Assembly: GCA_964610745.1 (NCBI GenBank)
Contig: CAZSYL010000015.1
Location: forward strand, 1 to 64,000
Source: SHLQ01 sp964610745
GTDB lineage: Bacteria > Actinomycetota > Acidimicrobiia > Acidimicrobiales > SHLQ01
Reading direction: 5' to 3'
DNA: 64,000 nt
A model generated the notes under the pieces. It had not been told where the DNA came from. It saw nothing but the letters and a program-made list of their open reading frames with translations, and did not search any database. Positions 9,111 through 17,845 of the stretch are shown here, in pieces. Position numbers and translations under genes: made by a program. Within the stretch, counting starts at the first letter, position 1. Each line of letters starts with the position of its first letter.

Positions 9111-9161
9111 GATCTCTCCAAGTAGTTGAGGGTCGACCTGAATCTACCGACAAAACAGCAG

Positions 9162-9222
9162 CGACCCGAGGTGGCGAAGTTGCCTGGTGGAGCAGCCAGG
9201 CGCCGTCACCGACCTCGGGTCG
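9162..9222. terminator. Large hairpin between the VWA gene and rph
   Basis: CGACCCGAGGT (9162-9172) pairs with ACCTCGGGTCG (9212-9222) over 11 bases, with an inner CCTGG/CCAGG hairpin. Lying just after the VWA stop on the reverse strand, it probably terminates or attenuates transcription before rph. There is no U-tract. Confidence 0.55.
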
Positions 9223-9260
9223 AGAGAAGCTGAAGCCCCGGTGTAGGGGCGATGTGTGGC

Positions 9261-11051
9261 CTATGACAGGTCGTAGGCGTTCTCGACCAGATCGGCAAAG
9301 GCGTCGAACTCGTCGGTGTCGATGTCTCGAGCGAGCGAATCGACTTCCTGGCTGAGCGCCTCGAGGCTGACGTCATCTGCGTATGGGTTGTCACGGAGGA
9401 TCTCGGCGAAAGCTGCGACGACGGTGGCCTGCTGGAAGCTGTTGGTTGTGTCGGTCCAGTCGGCCTCAAGGTCACGCATGTCGATGTCCTCGTCGATCTC
9501 GATGACCTCGCCTGTGTCAGGATCTTCCCAGCGCAGGCTCACGATGCCGAGCTGAGCACGATCGTCGATGTCCACGTCCCGGTCGAAGACGACCTCGTAG
9601 ATCGCTGTTGACTGGTGGCCAGCACCCAGCTCGCCAGCATCGACATCGTCGTTGCGGAAGTCGTCGTCGCGGACTGCACGGTTCTCGTAGCCGATCAGGC
9701 GATAGCTGTCGACGACCTCGTCATCGAAGGCAACCTGGATCTTGGCGTCGATCGCTGCGGTGATGAGCGTCGAGGTCAGGTCGGTGGAGAAGAGCCGCTC
9801 GGCCTCGTCGATGGTGTCGACGTATGCGTAGAAGCCATCGGACTGGTCAGCGAGCTGTTCCATTGTGGTGTCGTTAATGCCGTTGAGGCCATAGCCGACC
9901 GTCACGAGGCCAATGCCATCGTCAGCGTCACGACGAAGGCGATCCGACAGGCTGTCAGCGTTGGTCAGGCCAGCGTTCGCCAGGCCATCGGATGCAACGA
10001 TGACTCGGTTGACACCGTCTTCACGGAAGGCGTCTCGAGCAAGCTCATATCCAGCGTCGAGGCCAGCTTGCAGGTTGGTCGAACCGCCCGGTTCGAGACG
10101 ATCGATTGCGTCGAGGATGTCGTCACGGTCACGGATCTCGGTTGGCTCGAGAATGATGTCCGAGTTACCCGAGTAGGTCACGATTGCGACGGTGTCGTCA
10201 CGGTCGAGCTCTTCGACCAGCAGCGACAGCGATTCTTTGACAAGTCCGAGACGATCTGGAGAGTTCATCGATCCGGACGTATCGACAACGAAGGTCAGGG
10301 CAACCGGCTGACGCTCATCAGCCTCGACCTCGGCGGCCTGAACGCCAACACGGACGAGCCAGGTTTCGTCATCGAATGGAGATGGTCCGCCATCGACTTC
10401 GAGGTCGAGCCCGTCGCGGGGTGCGTCGTAGCCGTAGTCGAAGAAGTTGACGTATTCCTCCACTCGAACCGATTCACGTGGAGGGAGCTGGCCCTGCTCA
10501 ATGAACGCACGGCCGATCGAGTAGCTCCCGGTATCGACGTCGAGAGAGAAGGTCGACAACGGATCGAACCGTGTGTCGATGAAGGTGCGGATGCCATAGT
10601 CGGTAAATCGCGGGTCGGAGTCTCGCGGGTTGATGATGGGTTCTTCGGAAAGCTCGTCGGGATCGACGGTGCCAAAGAGCCCCGCGCCGTTGGCCTCAGC
10701 CGCGTCATCATCACCGTCGTCGTCGGCTTCAGCCGCAGCGTCGACCGCATCGCGAACGAGTTGTTCTTCTTGATCGCCCCTGGCTGGCCGGTCGGTCAGA
10801 CCGTCAGCGGGTGCCTCTGCTGCAGGCTCGTCTGCGGAATCATCACTCTCGACAAAGCTGTCTTCAGCATCGGCACCATCGGTCACTTCGTCAGCCACGT
10901 CGTTGGCAGCAAAGTCGTTGCCCGCGGAACTGCAGGCCGTGGCGATCAGCACGAGTGCGAAAAGCAGTGCGATTAGACGCTTTGGCGAACCAAAGCCACG
11001 GGTCGAAATGGGTGTTGGGGTGTTGTTCTGGGTATCAGGTGTCGTAGCCAT
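9261..11051 (-). CDS. VWA-domain lipoprotein (YfbK-like)
   Basis: 596 residues. A signal with lipobox LIATAC (Cys40) is followed by an acidic Asp/Ala-rich linker (residues about 45-135). Then comes the YfbK-type region (RVEEYVNFFDYGYDAPRDG) and a von Willebrand A domain with an intact MIDAS motif (DTSGS near 257; TNLQAG; SDGLAN), and a C-terminal DUF3520-like part. It should sit on the outer face of the membrane and bind protein ligands through a divalent cation; no enzyme is expected. It interrupts the otherwise conserved actinobacterial murI-MBL-rph-rdgB order and is bounded by a hairpin at 9162-9222. Confidence 0.92.
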   Translation of the reverse strand: MATTPDTQNNTPTPISTRGFGSPKRLIALLFALVLIATACSSAGNDFAANDVADEVTDGADAEDSFVESDDSADEPAAEAPADGLTDRPARGDQEEQLVRDAVDAAAEADDDGDDDAAEANGAGLFGTVDPDELSEEPIINPRDSDPRFTDYGIRTFIDTRFDPLSTFSLDVDTGSYSIGRAFIEQGQLPPRESVRVEEYVNFFDYGYDAPRDGLDLEVDGGPSPFDDETWLVRVGVQAAEVEADERQPVALTFVVDTSGSMNSPDRLGLVKESLSLLVEELDRDDTVAIVTYSGNSDIILEPTEIRDRDDILDAIDRLEPGGSTNLQAGLDAGYELARDAFREDGVNRVIVASDGLANAGLTNADSLSDRLRRDADDGIGLVTVGYGLNGINDTTMEQLADQSDGFYAYVDTIDEAERLFSTDLTSTLITAAIDAKIQVAFDDEVVDSYRLIGYENRAVRDDDFRNDDVDAGELGAGHQSTAIYEVVFDRDVDIDDRAQLGIVSLRWEDPDTGEVIEIDEDIDMRDLEADWTDTTNSFQQATVVAAFAEILRDNPYADDVSLEALSQEVDSLARDIDTDEFDAFADLVENAYDLS

Positions 11052-11106
11052 GATGGTTCTACGGTCGGCCCAGGAATCTGGTTCCTGAATTTGTGTTGCG
11101 GTTTGG

Positions 11107-11865
11107 TTACGGGCGGAACGTTCGACCAGGGACCGCTATTTCGACAATACCCGCATAGGTTTCGGCGAGTGACGCGGCCCGATCCGCAGCGTCGTGGCCA
11201 GGAGGCACGTGGGTCAAAACCAAGGTTTCGATACCCGCGGCGGTTGCACGAAGTCCGGCCTGACGACCCGACACATGTGGGATATCTGCGTCTTCTAGCG
11301 AGACGGGGAGCGTCGTCTCGTACACCATCAACTGAATCGGCTGACCGAAGGCTTCCGGGCTCCAATCCGGTCCGGTATCGGCCGAGTACGCAACCGAAGC
11401 GCCGCCGGACTCGATTCGCATGGCGAGCGTCTCCACCGGATGGTCGGTCTCGGAGAAGGCAAACGAGAGGTCGCCGATGGTGACGGTCGAAGTCGCGTCG
11501 ATGGTGGTCCAGTCGAACGTGCCCTGCGTGGCTTCGGGGACCGCGGCGTCGAGGCGAACTCGTGTGCCAGCTGTGCCATAGACAGCAAGGCCGGGTTGCT
11601 CGATTCCGTATCGATAGGCGTGATAGAGCGATGGCATCTCGGTCCAATGATCGGGATGCTCATGGCTTAGGACCACGGCGTCGACGTCAGCGAGGTCGAG
11701 TTGACGCTGAAGTTCGATGCTGCAGCCCGGCCCGGCATCGACGAGCACCGATGTGGATTTGGTCTGCACCAGATACGAGGAACACGCCGAGTCGGTTGAG
11801 CTGTACGTACCCGAAGATCCAATGATCGTGATTCGCAGATCGTTGGGGTTGTTCGACACGCTCAT
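11107..11865 (-). CDS. Metallo-beta-lactamase-fold hydrolase (Rv1339-like)
   Basis: 249 residues with the metal-binding HEHPDH motif (His68, His70, Asp72, His73) and later metal ligands in DTGPD and LTHVPPG. Its place 14 bases after murI and ahead of rph matches the mycobacterial Rv1339 family, for which cyclic-nucleotide phosphodiesterase activity has been reported; RNase Z-like folds are the alternative. I start it at the ATG at 11865, where an AAGGAA site sits upstream, rather than at 11913, which would overlap murI. Confidence 0.87.
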   Translation of the reverse strand: MSVSNNPNDLRITIIGSSGTYSSTDSACSSYLVQTKSTSVLVDAGPGCSIELQRQLDLADVDAVVLSHEHPDHWTEMPSLYHAYRYGIEQPGLAVYGTAGTRVRLDAAVPEATQGTFDWTTIDATSTVTIGDLSFAFSETDHPVETLAMRIESGGASVAYSADTGPDWSPEAFGQPIQLMVYETTLPVSLEDADIPHVSGRQAGLRATAAGIETLVLTHVPPGHDAADRAASLAETYAGIVEIAVPGRTFRP

Positions 11866-11879
11866 GTGCGCTGAGTTCC

Positions 11880-12698
11880 TTAGGCGTTGGGAACGTCCCC
11901 AGGAGATGTCCATCTGGCGACGTTGCGAAGTTCGGGGCCGAGGAGCATCGCTCCGATTCGAGCAAACTCCTCGACATCTCCTGATGAGAGGAACACCGGA
12001 GGTACCGGGGTTCCTTCCCGCAGTGTGCCACTCGAAATCAGCATGGACCGAACTCCGAAGGCGGTTTCATCGGCCGATGAAACCAAAACCACATCCCGCC
12101 CGACTGCATCCGCAATCGTTCGGGCCAGAAATGGATAGTGGGTGCAACCAAGCAGGAGTGCGTCGACCTTTGAATCGACGATCGGCGAGAGTAGCCGCTG
12201 GGCCAGCACACGAACCTGGTCGCTCGCGAGCTCGCCGCGTTCGACGAACTCGACAAATCCAGGACAAGCAGCGCACACCAGGCGGACATCCTCATCTACT
12301 GCTGCGACAGCGTTTTGGTAGGCACCGCTACCGATCGTCCCTACCGTGCCGATCACACCAACGTTCTTTGACTCGCTCACCTTAAGAAGCGAGGTAACGC
12401 CATGGTTGATCACCCCAACGATGGGCCGATCGTAGGTCTCCTGCAGATCTTCGAGCGCCGCAGCTGATGCCGTGTTGCACGCGACGACCACCATCTTGAC
12501 GTCGTGTTCGGAGATCAACCACTCCGTGATCTCGTGGGCATAGGAGCGCACGTCGTCGAGCGGCTTTGAGCCGTACGGGTATCGTCCGGTGTCGCCGACG
12601 TAAATCAACGACTCGTTCGGCAAAAGGTCGATGAGCGCCCGAGCCACGGTGAGGCCACCAAAGCCACTGTCAAAGACGCCGATTGGACGAGAGTCCAT
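11880..12698 (-). CDS. murI: Glutamate racemase
   Basis: A 272-residue enzyme that makes D-glutamate for peptidoglycan. The N-terminus IGVFDSGFGGLTV carries Asp10; the two catalytic cysteines are Cys74 (VACNTASA) and Cys185 (GCTHYP, with His187). I use the ATG at 12698, where family sequences begin; an upstream ATG at 12722 is possible and neither has a strong ribosome site. It is the first gene of the reverse-strand operon and divergent from the methyltransferase gene. Confidence 0.95.
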   Translation of the reverse strand: MDSRPIGVFDSGFGGLTVARALIDLLPNESLIYVGDTGRYPYGSKPLDDVRSYAHEITEWLISEHDVKMVVVACNTASAAALEDLQETYDRPIVGVINHGVTSLLKVSESKNVGVIGTVGTIGSGAYQNAVAAVDEDVRLVCAACPGFVEFVERGELASDQVRVLAQRLLSPIVDSKVDALLLGCTHYPFLARTIADAVGRDVVLVSSADETAFGVRSMLISSGTLREGTPVPPVFLSSGDVEEFARIGAMLLGPELRNVARWTSPGDVPNA

Positions 12699-12784
12699 GG
12701 CAGCCAGACTAGGGCGTTGCATCCAATAGCGGCAGCACCTGCTTCACTTCTTCGAACACGGGACCCTCCATCTATATTGGCCCT

Positions 12785-13744
12785 ATGAGCGCTCTCTCCT
12801 TCAGTACGCGCGCGGGATGTATTACGTGTGGCTGCGGCCGTTCCTCAGCTGTGTGGGAGGGGACCTACGCTGACCCCGACGTCGAGCGGTTCATGAACCG
12901 CTATGGCTACGCCGTCGATTGGAGCAGCGAGCTCGACGGCCGACCGATCTCGCTCGTTTCCTGCTCTGATTGCAACACGCTGTATCACCAGCACATACTC
13001 GACAGCGCCTCGCTTGAGCGTTTGTACAGCGACTGGATCGACGAGGCACAGATCGACACCCTCACAGACAACCTCGAATCTGGCTCGGGCCCCGATGCCC
13101 AGTTCGAGGCCGGGGTACGAAACGTCCGACACCTTCTGCGCCTGAACCGTCTACTGCGCTCGGATGTTCGCGAGGACACACCACCATGGCGGATCCTCGA
13201 CTTTGGTTGCGGCGCCGCCGAGTTCCTGAAGCAGGCGAGCCTCTTCGGCTTCGAAACGTGGGGAGTCGACTTCAGCACGACCCGCGCATCACAGGCTCTG
13301 AGCCAGCAGATCTCCATCATCTCGTCGCTTAACGAATACCGTGAGCGCGCCAACGATCAGCTTCACGCGATCACCATGTTTCAGGTTCTTGAGCACCTTG
13401 ATGATCCTCGGTCCACTCTGCTCGAGCTCGCTGAACTGCTGATGGATGGCGGGTTGTTGATCATCGAGGTTCCCGATTGCACCACGGTGTCCGAGGAGGG
13501 CGTTTCGGCACCGCGCTCGTTCGAGGAATTCCGCAGCGTCCATCCGCTCGAACACATCAACGCATTCACACCCGAATCGCTCACCCGTCTCGTCGAATCG
13601 GCCGGCTTCAACAAGATCAACCCTGGCCCCGCCCACGTCACAGATCGCCCTGAAGCGATCGTCAAGTCCGAACTGACCCGGTTCTACGAGCCCAAGCGAA
13701 CCAACCAGTACTTCCGCAAGGGATCTGCCGGGTCGGTTTCGTAG
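12785..13744 (+). CDS. Class I SAM-dependent methyltransferase with N-terminal zinc ribbon
   Basis: 319 residues. The N-terminus has two CxxC pairs (Cys12/Cys15 and Cys60/Cys63), likely one zinc site. A Rossmann methyltransferase follows: motif I ILDFGCGAAEFL (137-148), then VLEHLDDP and GGLLIIEVPD, as in methyltransferases acting on sugars, lipids or quinones. The substrate is unknown. Its 3' end overlaps the convergent JAMM protease gene by 61 bases, so its last 20 codons are shared on opposite strands. Confidence 0.88.
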   Translation: MSALSFSTRAGCITCGCGRSSAVWEGTYADPDVERFMNRYGYAVDWSSELDGRPISLVSCSDCNTLYHQHILDSASLERLYSDWIDEAQIDTLTDNLESGSGPDAQFEAGVRNVRHLLRLNRLLRSDVREDTPPWRILDFGCGAAEFLKQASLFGFETWGVDFSTTRASQALSQQISIISSLNEYRERANDQLHAITMFQVLEHLDDPRSTLLELAELLMDGGLLIIEVPDCTTVSEEGVSAPRSFEEFRSVHPLEHINAFTPESLTRLVESAGFNKINPGPAHVTDRPEAIVKSELTRFYEPKRTNQYFRKGSAGSVS

Positions 13745-14124
13745 CGATACGCCCGTACCTGCGGGGCAAAACCCTGCATCGAAACGAGCACCTGTAGAAG
13801 AGTCGCATTGGGGTCGTAGATCGCAGCGTCGGCGAGGTCGGTCGCTGACGGCACGGCCTCCGATGTTGGATGCGAGTGCCACACGCCGATGAGCTCGTCG
13901 CCCGCTGCATCGACCCGGTCTTCAGCTGCGATCATCTCGGCGCCGTCGAGCGCAAATGCTGTTGGACTCGCCAACGAATTACTCACCGAATGCACGCTCG
14001 TTGCCCGCCAGCCGCTGCTCGTGGTCGTTCCACCGATCAATCCGCACGCTTCGTTCGGAAGCGACGCTCGGGCCATCCCGATCAATCGGTCATTGAGTTC
14101 TCGAGGCAGAACGAATGTGGCCAC
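13684..14124 (-). CDS. JAMM/Mov34 metallopeptidase (Mec-like)
   Basis: 146 residues with a complete JAMM zinc motif: Glu25 in NEACGLIGG and H83-S-H85-x7-S93-x2-D96. Bacterial members such as mycobacterial Mec remove residues from the C-terminus of ubiquitin-like sulfur carriers in cysteine or thiamine synthesis. In mycobacteria mec lies a few genes from murI, and the same neighbourhood is seen here, but no cysO or cysM lies in the intervening sequence. It is convergent with the methyltransferase, overlapping by 61 bases, and divergent from smpB. Confidence 0.9.
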   Translation of the reverse strand: MATFVLPRELNDRLIGMARASLPNEACGLIGGTTTSSGWRATSVHSVSNSLASPTAFALDGAEMIAAEDRVDAAGDELIGVWHSHPTSEAVPSATDLADAAIYDPNATLLQVLVSMQGFAPQVRAYRYETDPADPLRKYWLVRLGS

Positions 14125-14169
14125 GCTTCAGGATATGAGCGAAGCTCGTTTCGGATACTCTCATCTGCG

Positions 14170-14709
14170 ATGGCGAACAAGAACGCAAACAAGCGTGCCA
14201 AGCATGGAAAACAAAAGCCTGGCATCACCGGCCTCGACAAAAAGATCGTGGCCACGAATCGTCGCGCTCGTCGTGACTTTGAGATTACCGACACCTTCGA
14301 ATGCGGAATGGTGCTTCGCGGCTCCGAGGTTAAATCCCTGCGCGAGTCGCAGGTCCAGATGACCGAGGCGTACGGACGTATCGACGATGGCGAGTTGTGG
14401 CTGCTCGGTCTCAACATCTCGCCCTATGCCTCGACCGGTTCGGCTTCCTTTGGCCACATCCAGGATCGGCATCGCAAGCTACTGTTGCACCGAACGGAGA
14501 TCGATCGGATCGACGCGAAAGTTTCGCGAGACCGATTGGCCCTCGTTCCTCTCTCGATCTACTTCATTGGCGGGCGCGCAAAAGTTGAACTTGGAATTGC
14601 ACGAGGCAAGAAAGAGTTTGATCGTCGACAGGATATTGCCCAACGCGACGCTGATCGAGAGGCGGAACGCGCCATGTCACGGTCCCGTCAACGCAAGCAT
14701 TACCAGTAG
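14170..14709 (+). CDS. smpB: SsrA-binding protein
   Basis: 179 residues with a basic N-terminus and the SmpB core: ITDTFECGMVLRGSEVKSLRESQVQMTEAYGRIDDGELWLLG, then ASFGHIQDRHRKLLLHRTEI and a basic C-terminal tail. It binds tmRNA and brings it to stalled ribosomes. Its RNA partner ssrA is encoded about 6 kb away at 20734-21119. The start is the ATG before ANKNANKRAKHGK. The pgi gene follows after 39 bases and may be co-transcribed. Confidence 0.96.
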   Translation: MANKNANKRAKHGKQKPGITGLDKKIVATNRRARRDFEITDTFECGMVLRGSEVKSLRESQVQMTEAYGRIDDGELWLLGLNISPYASTGSASFGHIQDRHRKLLLHRTEIDRIDAKVSRDRLALVPLSIYFIGGRAKVELGIARGKKEFDRRQDIAQRDADREAERAMSRSRQRKHYQ

Positions 14710-14748
14710 CGCCAATCGAAGCGCACCACACAGGAAGACCCAGAGCCA

Positions 14749-16368
14749 ATGATTAACTCGACACCGGAATGGCAGGCCCTCACCGAGCACGCAAGCGCTC
14801 AGCAGGCAACATCGTTGCGAGACCGCTTCGCGGATGATCCAGGACGCGCCGAGACGTTCAGCCTCGATGTTGATGGACTGCATGTCGATATGTCGAAACA
14901 CCTCATCGGCAGCGACACAGTCGATGCCCTGGTCGCCCTCGCCAACGCTGCCGGCCTACCCGAACGCATCGAGGAGATGTATACCGGGGTCCACATCAAC
15001 TCGACTGAGGACCGAGCTGTTCTGCACACGGCGCTGCGTCTCCCGAAAGGGTCGGAACTGACGGTGGATGGCCAGGACATCCCCGGCGATGTTCACGCTG
15101 TCCTCGACCACATGACCGAGTTCGTCAATCGCGTCCAGTCCGGCGAATGGACTGGCCACACCGGCGAGCGAATTCGCACCGTTGTCAACATCGGCATCGG
15201 CGGGTCGGACCTTGGGCCCTACATGGCGTACCGGGCGCTATCGGGATATCGCCACGAAATGATCGAGGCACGTTTCGTCTCCAACGTCGATGGCACGCAC
15301 CTCCATCAGGCGCTCGAAGGACTCGACCCGGCAACCACGTTGTTTATCGTTGCGTCGAAGACCTTCACCACTCTCGAGACGCTGTCGAACGCCCGGAGCG
15401 CTCGCACCTGGCTCCTCGATGGCCTCGGCGGGGATGAATCGGCAACGGCCAAACACTTCGTTGCGTTGTCGACCAATGCCGAAGGGGTGGCCGGCTTCGG
15501 TATCGACACCGACAACATGTTCGGATTCTGGGATTGGGTCGGCGGTCGCTACAGCATGGACTCGGCTATTGGCCTGTCTCTGATGTTGGCGACGAGCCCG
15601 CAGCACTTCAGCGACATGCTCGCCGGCTTCCACGCCATGGATGTGCATTTTCGAACCGCTCCGCTTGAGCAGAACGTCCCTGCACTGCTCGGACTCATCG
15701 GCGTCTACTACCGAAACTTTCTCGACTACCCGACCCTCGCCGTACTCCCCTACAGCCAGATGCTCGACCGCTTTCCCGCTTACCTACAGCAGCTCGACAT
15801 GGAGAGCAACGGCAAGCAGACCACGATCGAGGGCGCTCGGGTCGAATACAACACCGGTGCAGTGGTGTGGGGCGAGCCCGGCACCAATGGTCAGCACGCG
15901 TTCTACCAGTTGATCCACCAGGGAACGACGCCGGTGCCGGCGGACTTTATTGGTTTCTACGAGCCCGATGTCGACACGGTCGATCACCACGATGCGCTGA
16001 TCGCGAACCTCTTTGCTCAGGCCGAGGCTCTGGCCTTTGGCAAGACCGGCGACGAAGTCCGAAGCGAAGGTGCCGCAGAGGCGCTCGTCGCGCACAAGAC
16101 CTTTCCAGGTAACCGACCAAGCACGATGATCATGGCCCCCAAGCTGACACCCTTCGTGCTCGGTCAGCTGATATCGCTTTACGAGCATCGAACCTTTACC
16201 CAGGGCGTCATCTGGGGAGTCAACAGCTTCGACCAATGGGGCGTGGAGCTCGGCAAGGTCCTGGCCACGGCAATCATCCCCGAGCTGGCCGAAGAGTCGG
16301 TCGAGCTCGACCACGACAGCTCAACGAACGCCCTGATCGAGCGCTATCGCGCACACCACGGCCGATAG
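14749..16368 (+). CDS. pgi: Glucose-6-phosphate isomerase
   Basis: 539 residues, full length for the family. It interconverts glucose-6-phosphate and fructose-6-phosphate. Clear signatures are NIGIGGSDLGPYMAYRAL, the sugar-phosphate site ASKTFTTLET, the WDWVGGRYSMDSAIGLSL motif, and the C-terminal GVIWGVNSFDQWGVELGKVLA. It is cytoplasmic and follows smpB on the same strand. Confidence 0.97.
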   Translation: MINSTPEWQALTEHASAQQATSLRDRFADDPGRAETFSLDVDGLHVDMSKHLIGSDTVDALVALANAAGLPERIEEMYTGVHINSTEDRAVLHTALRLPKGSELTVDGQDIPGDVHAVLDHMTEFVNRVQSGEWTGHTGERIRTVVNIGIGGSDLGPYMAYRALSGYRHEMIEARFVSNVDGTHLHQALEGLDPATTLFIVASKTFTTLETLSNARSARTWLLDGLGGDESATAKHFVALSTNAEGVAGFGIDTDNMFGFWDWVGGRYSMDSAIGLSLMLATSPQHFSDMLAGFHAMDVHFRTAPLEQNVPALLGLIGVYYRNFLDYPTLAVLPYSQMLDRFPAYLQQLDMESNGKQTTIEGARVEYNTGAVVWGEPGTNGQHAFYQLIHQGTTPVPADFIGFYEPDVDTVDHHDALIANLFAQAEALAFGKTGDEVRSEGAAEALVAHKTFPGNRPSTMIMAPKLTPFVLGQLISLYEHRTFTQGVIWGVNSFDQWGVELGKVLATAIIPELAEESVELDHDSSTNALIERYRAHHGR

Positions 16369-16506
16369 AAACAGCGAGAGCTCAAGCCACCACAGCTCAG
16401 GTGCCGCTGCGACATGTGAGACTCGGCCAAGCTACCAGTGTCAAACATGGGCCTACTCGTAAAGGCGGCTACTCGGCCCCGCACACACTGCGCGTAGGAT
16501 TGCGAC

Positions 16507-17112
16507 GTGGCACAAACTGAATCGACCATGAAGCTCGCCCTCGGCGAACCGGCTCCCCCTTTCGAACTGCCGGCCGCACAGGGCGGCACATTCTCAACAT
16601 CAGACGCTGCGGGCTCTCCACTCCTCGTGATGTTCATCTGCAACCACTGCCCGTACGTAAAGCACGTCGCACCCGAACTCGCTCGCATCGGCGCGGACTA
16701 CGCAGCCACTCCCCTCACCATCGTCGCCGTTCAGAGCAACGACGTCGATGAGTACCCCGACGACGCGCCCGACAAGATGACCGAAGAAGTGAAATCTCGC
16801 GGGTACGAGTTCCCCTACGTACACGACGCCGACCAATCAGTAGCCGCTGCCTACTCGGCGGCATGCACCCCAGACTTCTTTCTCTTCGACGCCGACCACC
16901 GGCTCGTTTACCGGGGCCAACTCGACGAGACCCGCCCGATCCGAATTTCGTCGGGTGTCTACGACTCGTCCGAGAGTCCACCCCACGGTGCGTACCTTCG
17001 CGCTGCGATCGACCGCGTGCTCGCCGGCGAAGCTCCAGCACCCGACCAAGTGCCCTCGCTCGGCTGCAACATCAAATGGAAGCCCGGCAACGAGCCAAAT
17101 TTCGCCGTCTAA
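16507..17112 (+). CDS. Thioredoxin-fold (AhpC/TSA-like) family protein
   Basis: 201 residues starting at GTG (a GGATTGCGAC leader) or possibly at Met8. Thioredoxin fold with CNHCPY near residue 45, VAVQSNDVDEYPDD, and the C-terminal SLGCNIKWKPGNEP signature common to this redoxin subfamily. It is probably a cytoplasmic peroxiredoxin or resolvase-like thiol protein; the exact substrate is unknown. It has no signal peptide, unlike TlpA/ResA relatives. Confidence 0.88.
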   Translation: MAQTESTMKLALGEPAPPFELPAAQGGTFSTSDAAGSPLLVMFICNHCPYVKHVAPELARIGADYAATPLTIVAVQSNDVDEYPDDAPDKMTEEVKSRGYEFPYVHDADQSVAAAYSAACTPDFFLFDADHRLVYRGQLDETRPIRISSGVYDSSESPPHGAYLRAAIDRVLAGEAPAPDQVPSLGCNIKWKPGNEPNFAV

Positions 17113-17170
17113 CGGCTGCTTGAGACAGCTACTGCTTGACTGCGCTGTACTCACCCGACACGGTGGATGC

Positions 17171-17638
17171 ATGACATCGGTGCTCGACAGAGAACGCGAG
17201 GCTCACTCAGCAGAAGACACTGTTCCGCGCCGAAACGCCACTCGAGTATTTGAACTCGCAGCCGGCGCGTGGCTAGTAGTCGTCGCGCTCTGGTCCATAG
17301 TCGGACTCGTCCAACTCAGGACAGCAGCTGGCCTGATCGCCCTCGAAGGCGAGCAACGCGGCTTTCCGATCACCGATATGAGCCACTTTTCAGAGGTGCC
17401 AGAACTCGCAGCCGAATTCGACGCTGCGAACCTCGGGCTACAACACCCCTTCCTCTGGGTAATTCTCATGGCAGGTTTCGCCCTTGTGGGAGTCTTTCTC
17501 GCGATCGGCGTATCCCTGTCGGCCAGTCCGCTCCGGAACCGACTCGCCACTTCGATGCTTGCGGTATGGCTGTTCGGTGTCGCGGTGGCCGTTGCGAATG
17601 GCGAGACCCTGACTCTGATCATGTGGCTCACAAACTAA
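17171..17638 (+). CDS. Small integral membrane protein, unknown
   Basis: 155 residues from the ATG at 17171. Three hydrophobic helices are visible: VFELAAGAWLVVVALWSIVGL, FLWVILMAGFALVGVFLAIGV and MLAVWLFGVAVAVA, with a short hydrophobic end. The loop between helices 1 and 2 is acidic and probably exposed. I recognise no family. The gene follows the redoxin gene after 58 bases. Confidence 0.6.
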   Translation: MTSVLDREREAHSAEDTVPRRNATRVFELAAGAWLVVVALWSIVGLVQLRTAAGLIALEGEQRGFPITDMSHFSEVPELAAEFDAANLGLQHPFLWVILMAGFALVGVFLAIGVSLSASPLRNRLATSMLAVWLFGVAVAVANGETLTLIMWLTN

Positions 17639-17845
17639 GCGTGATCGACAAAACCGAAGATCTCGAAGGCGCTCTGGCGACTGAGAGAACATCCCTCGCA
17701 CAACGCATTACGTGAGATCGAACACATCGGTTCTCCCATTAGGTGATTTCCAATTCTTGAATAGCGAGGAAATTGTCGTACTGTGAGACTTGAACTTCGC
17801 GGCGGCGAGGAAAGGCATCACACAAAATCAAGAAGGCGGCGGGCA

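Noticed and set aside
9615..10976. A 453-codon frame on the forward strand
   Set aside because: It is antisense to the VWA lipoprotein gene, has no start context, and its composition mirrors the acidic codons of that gene.
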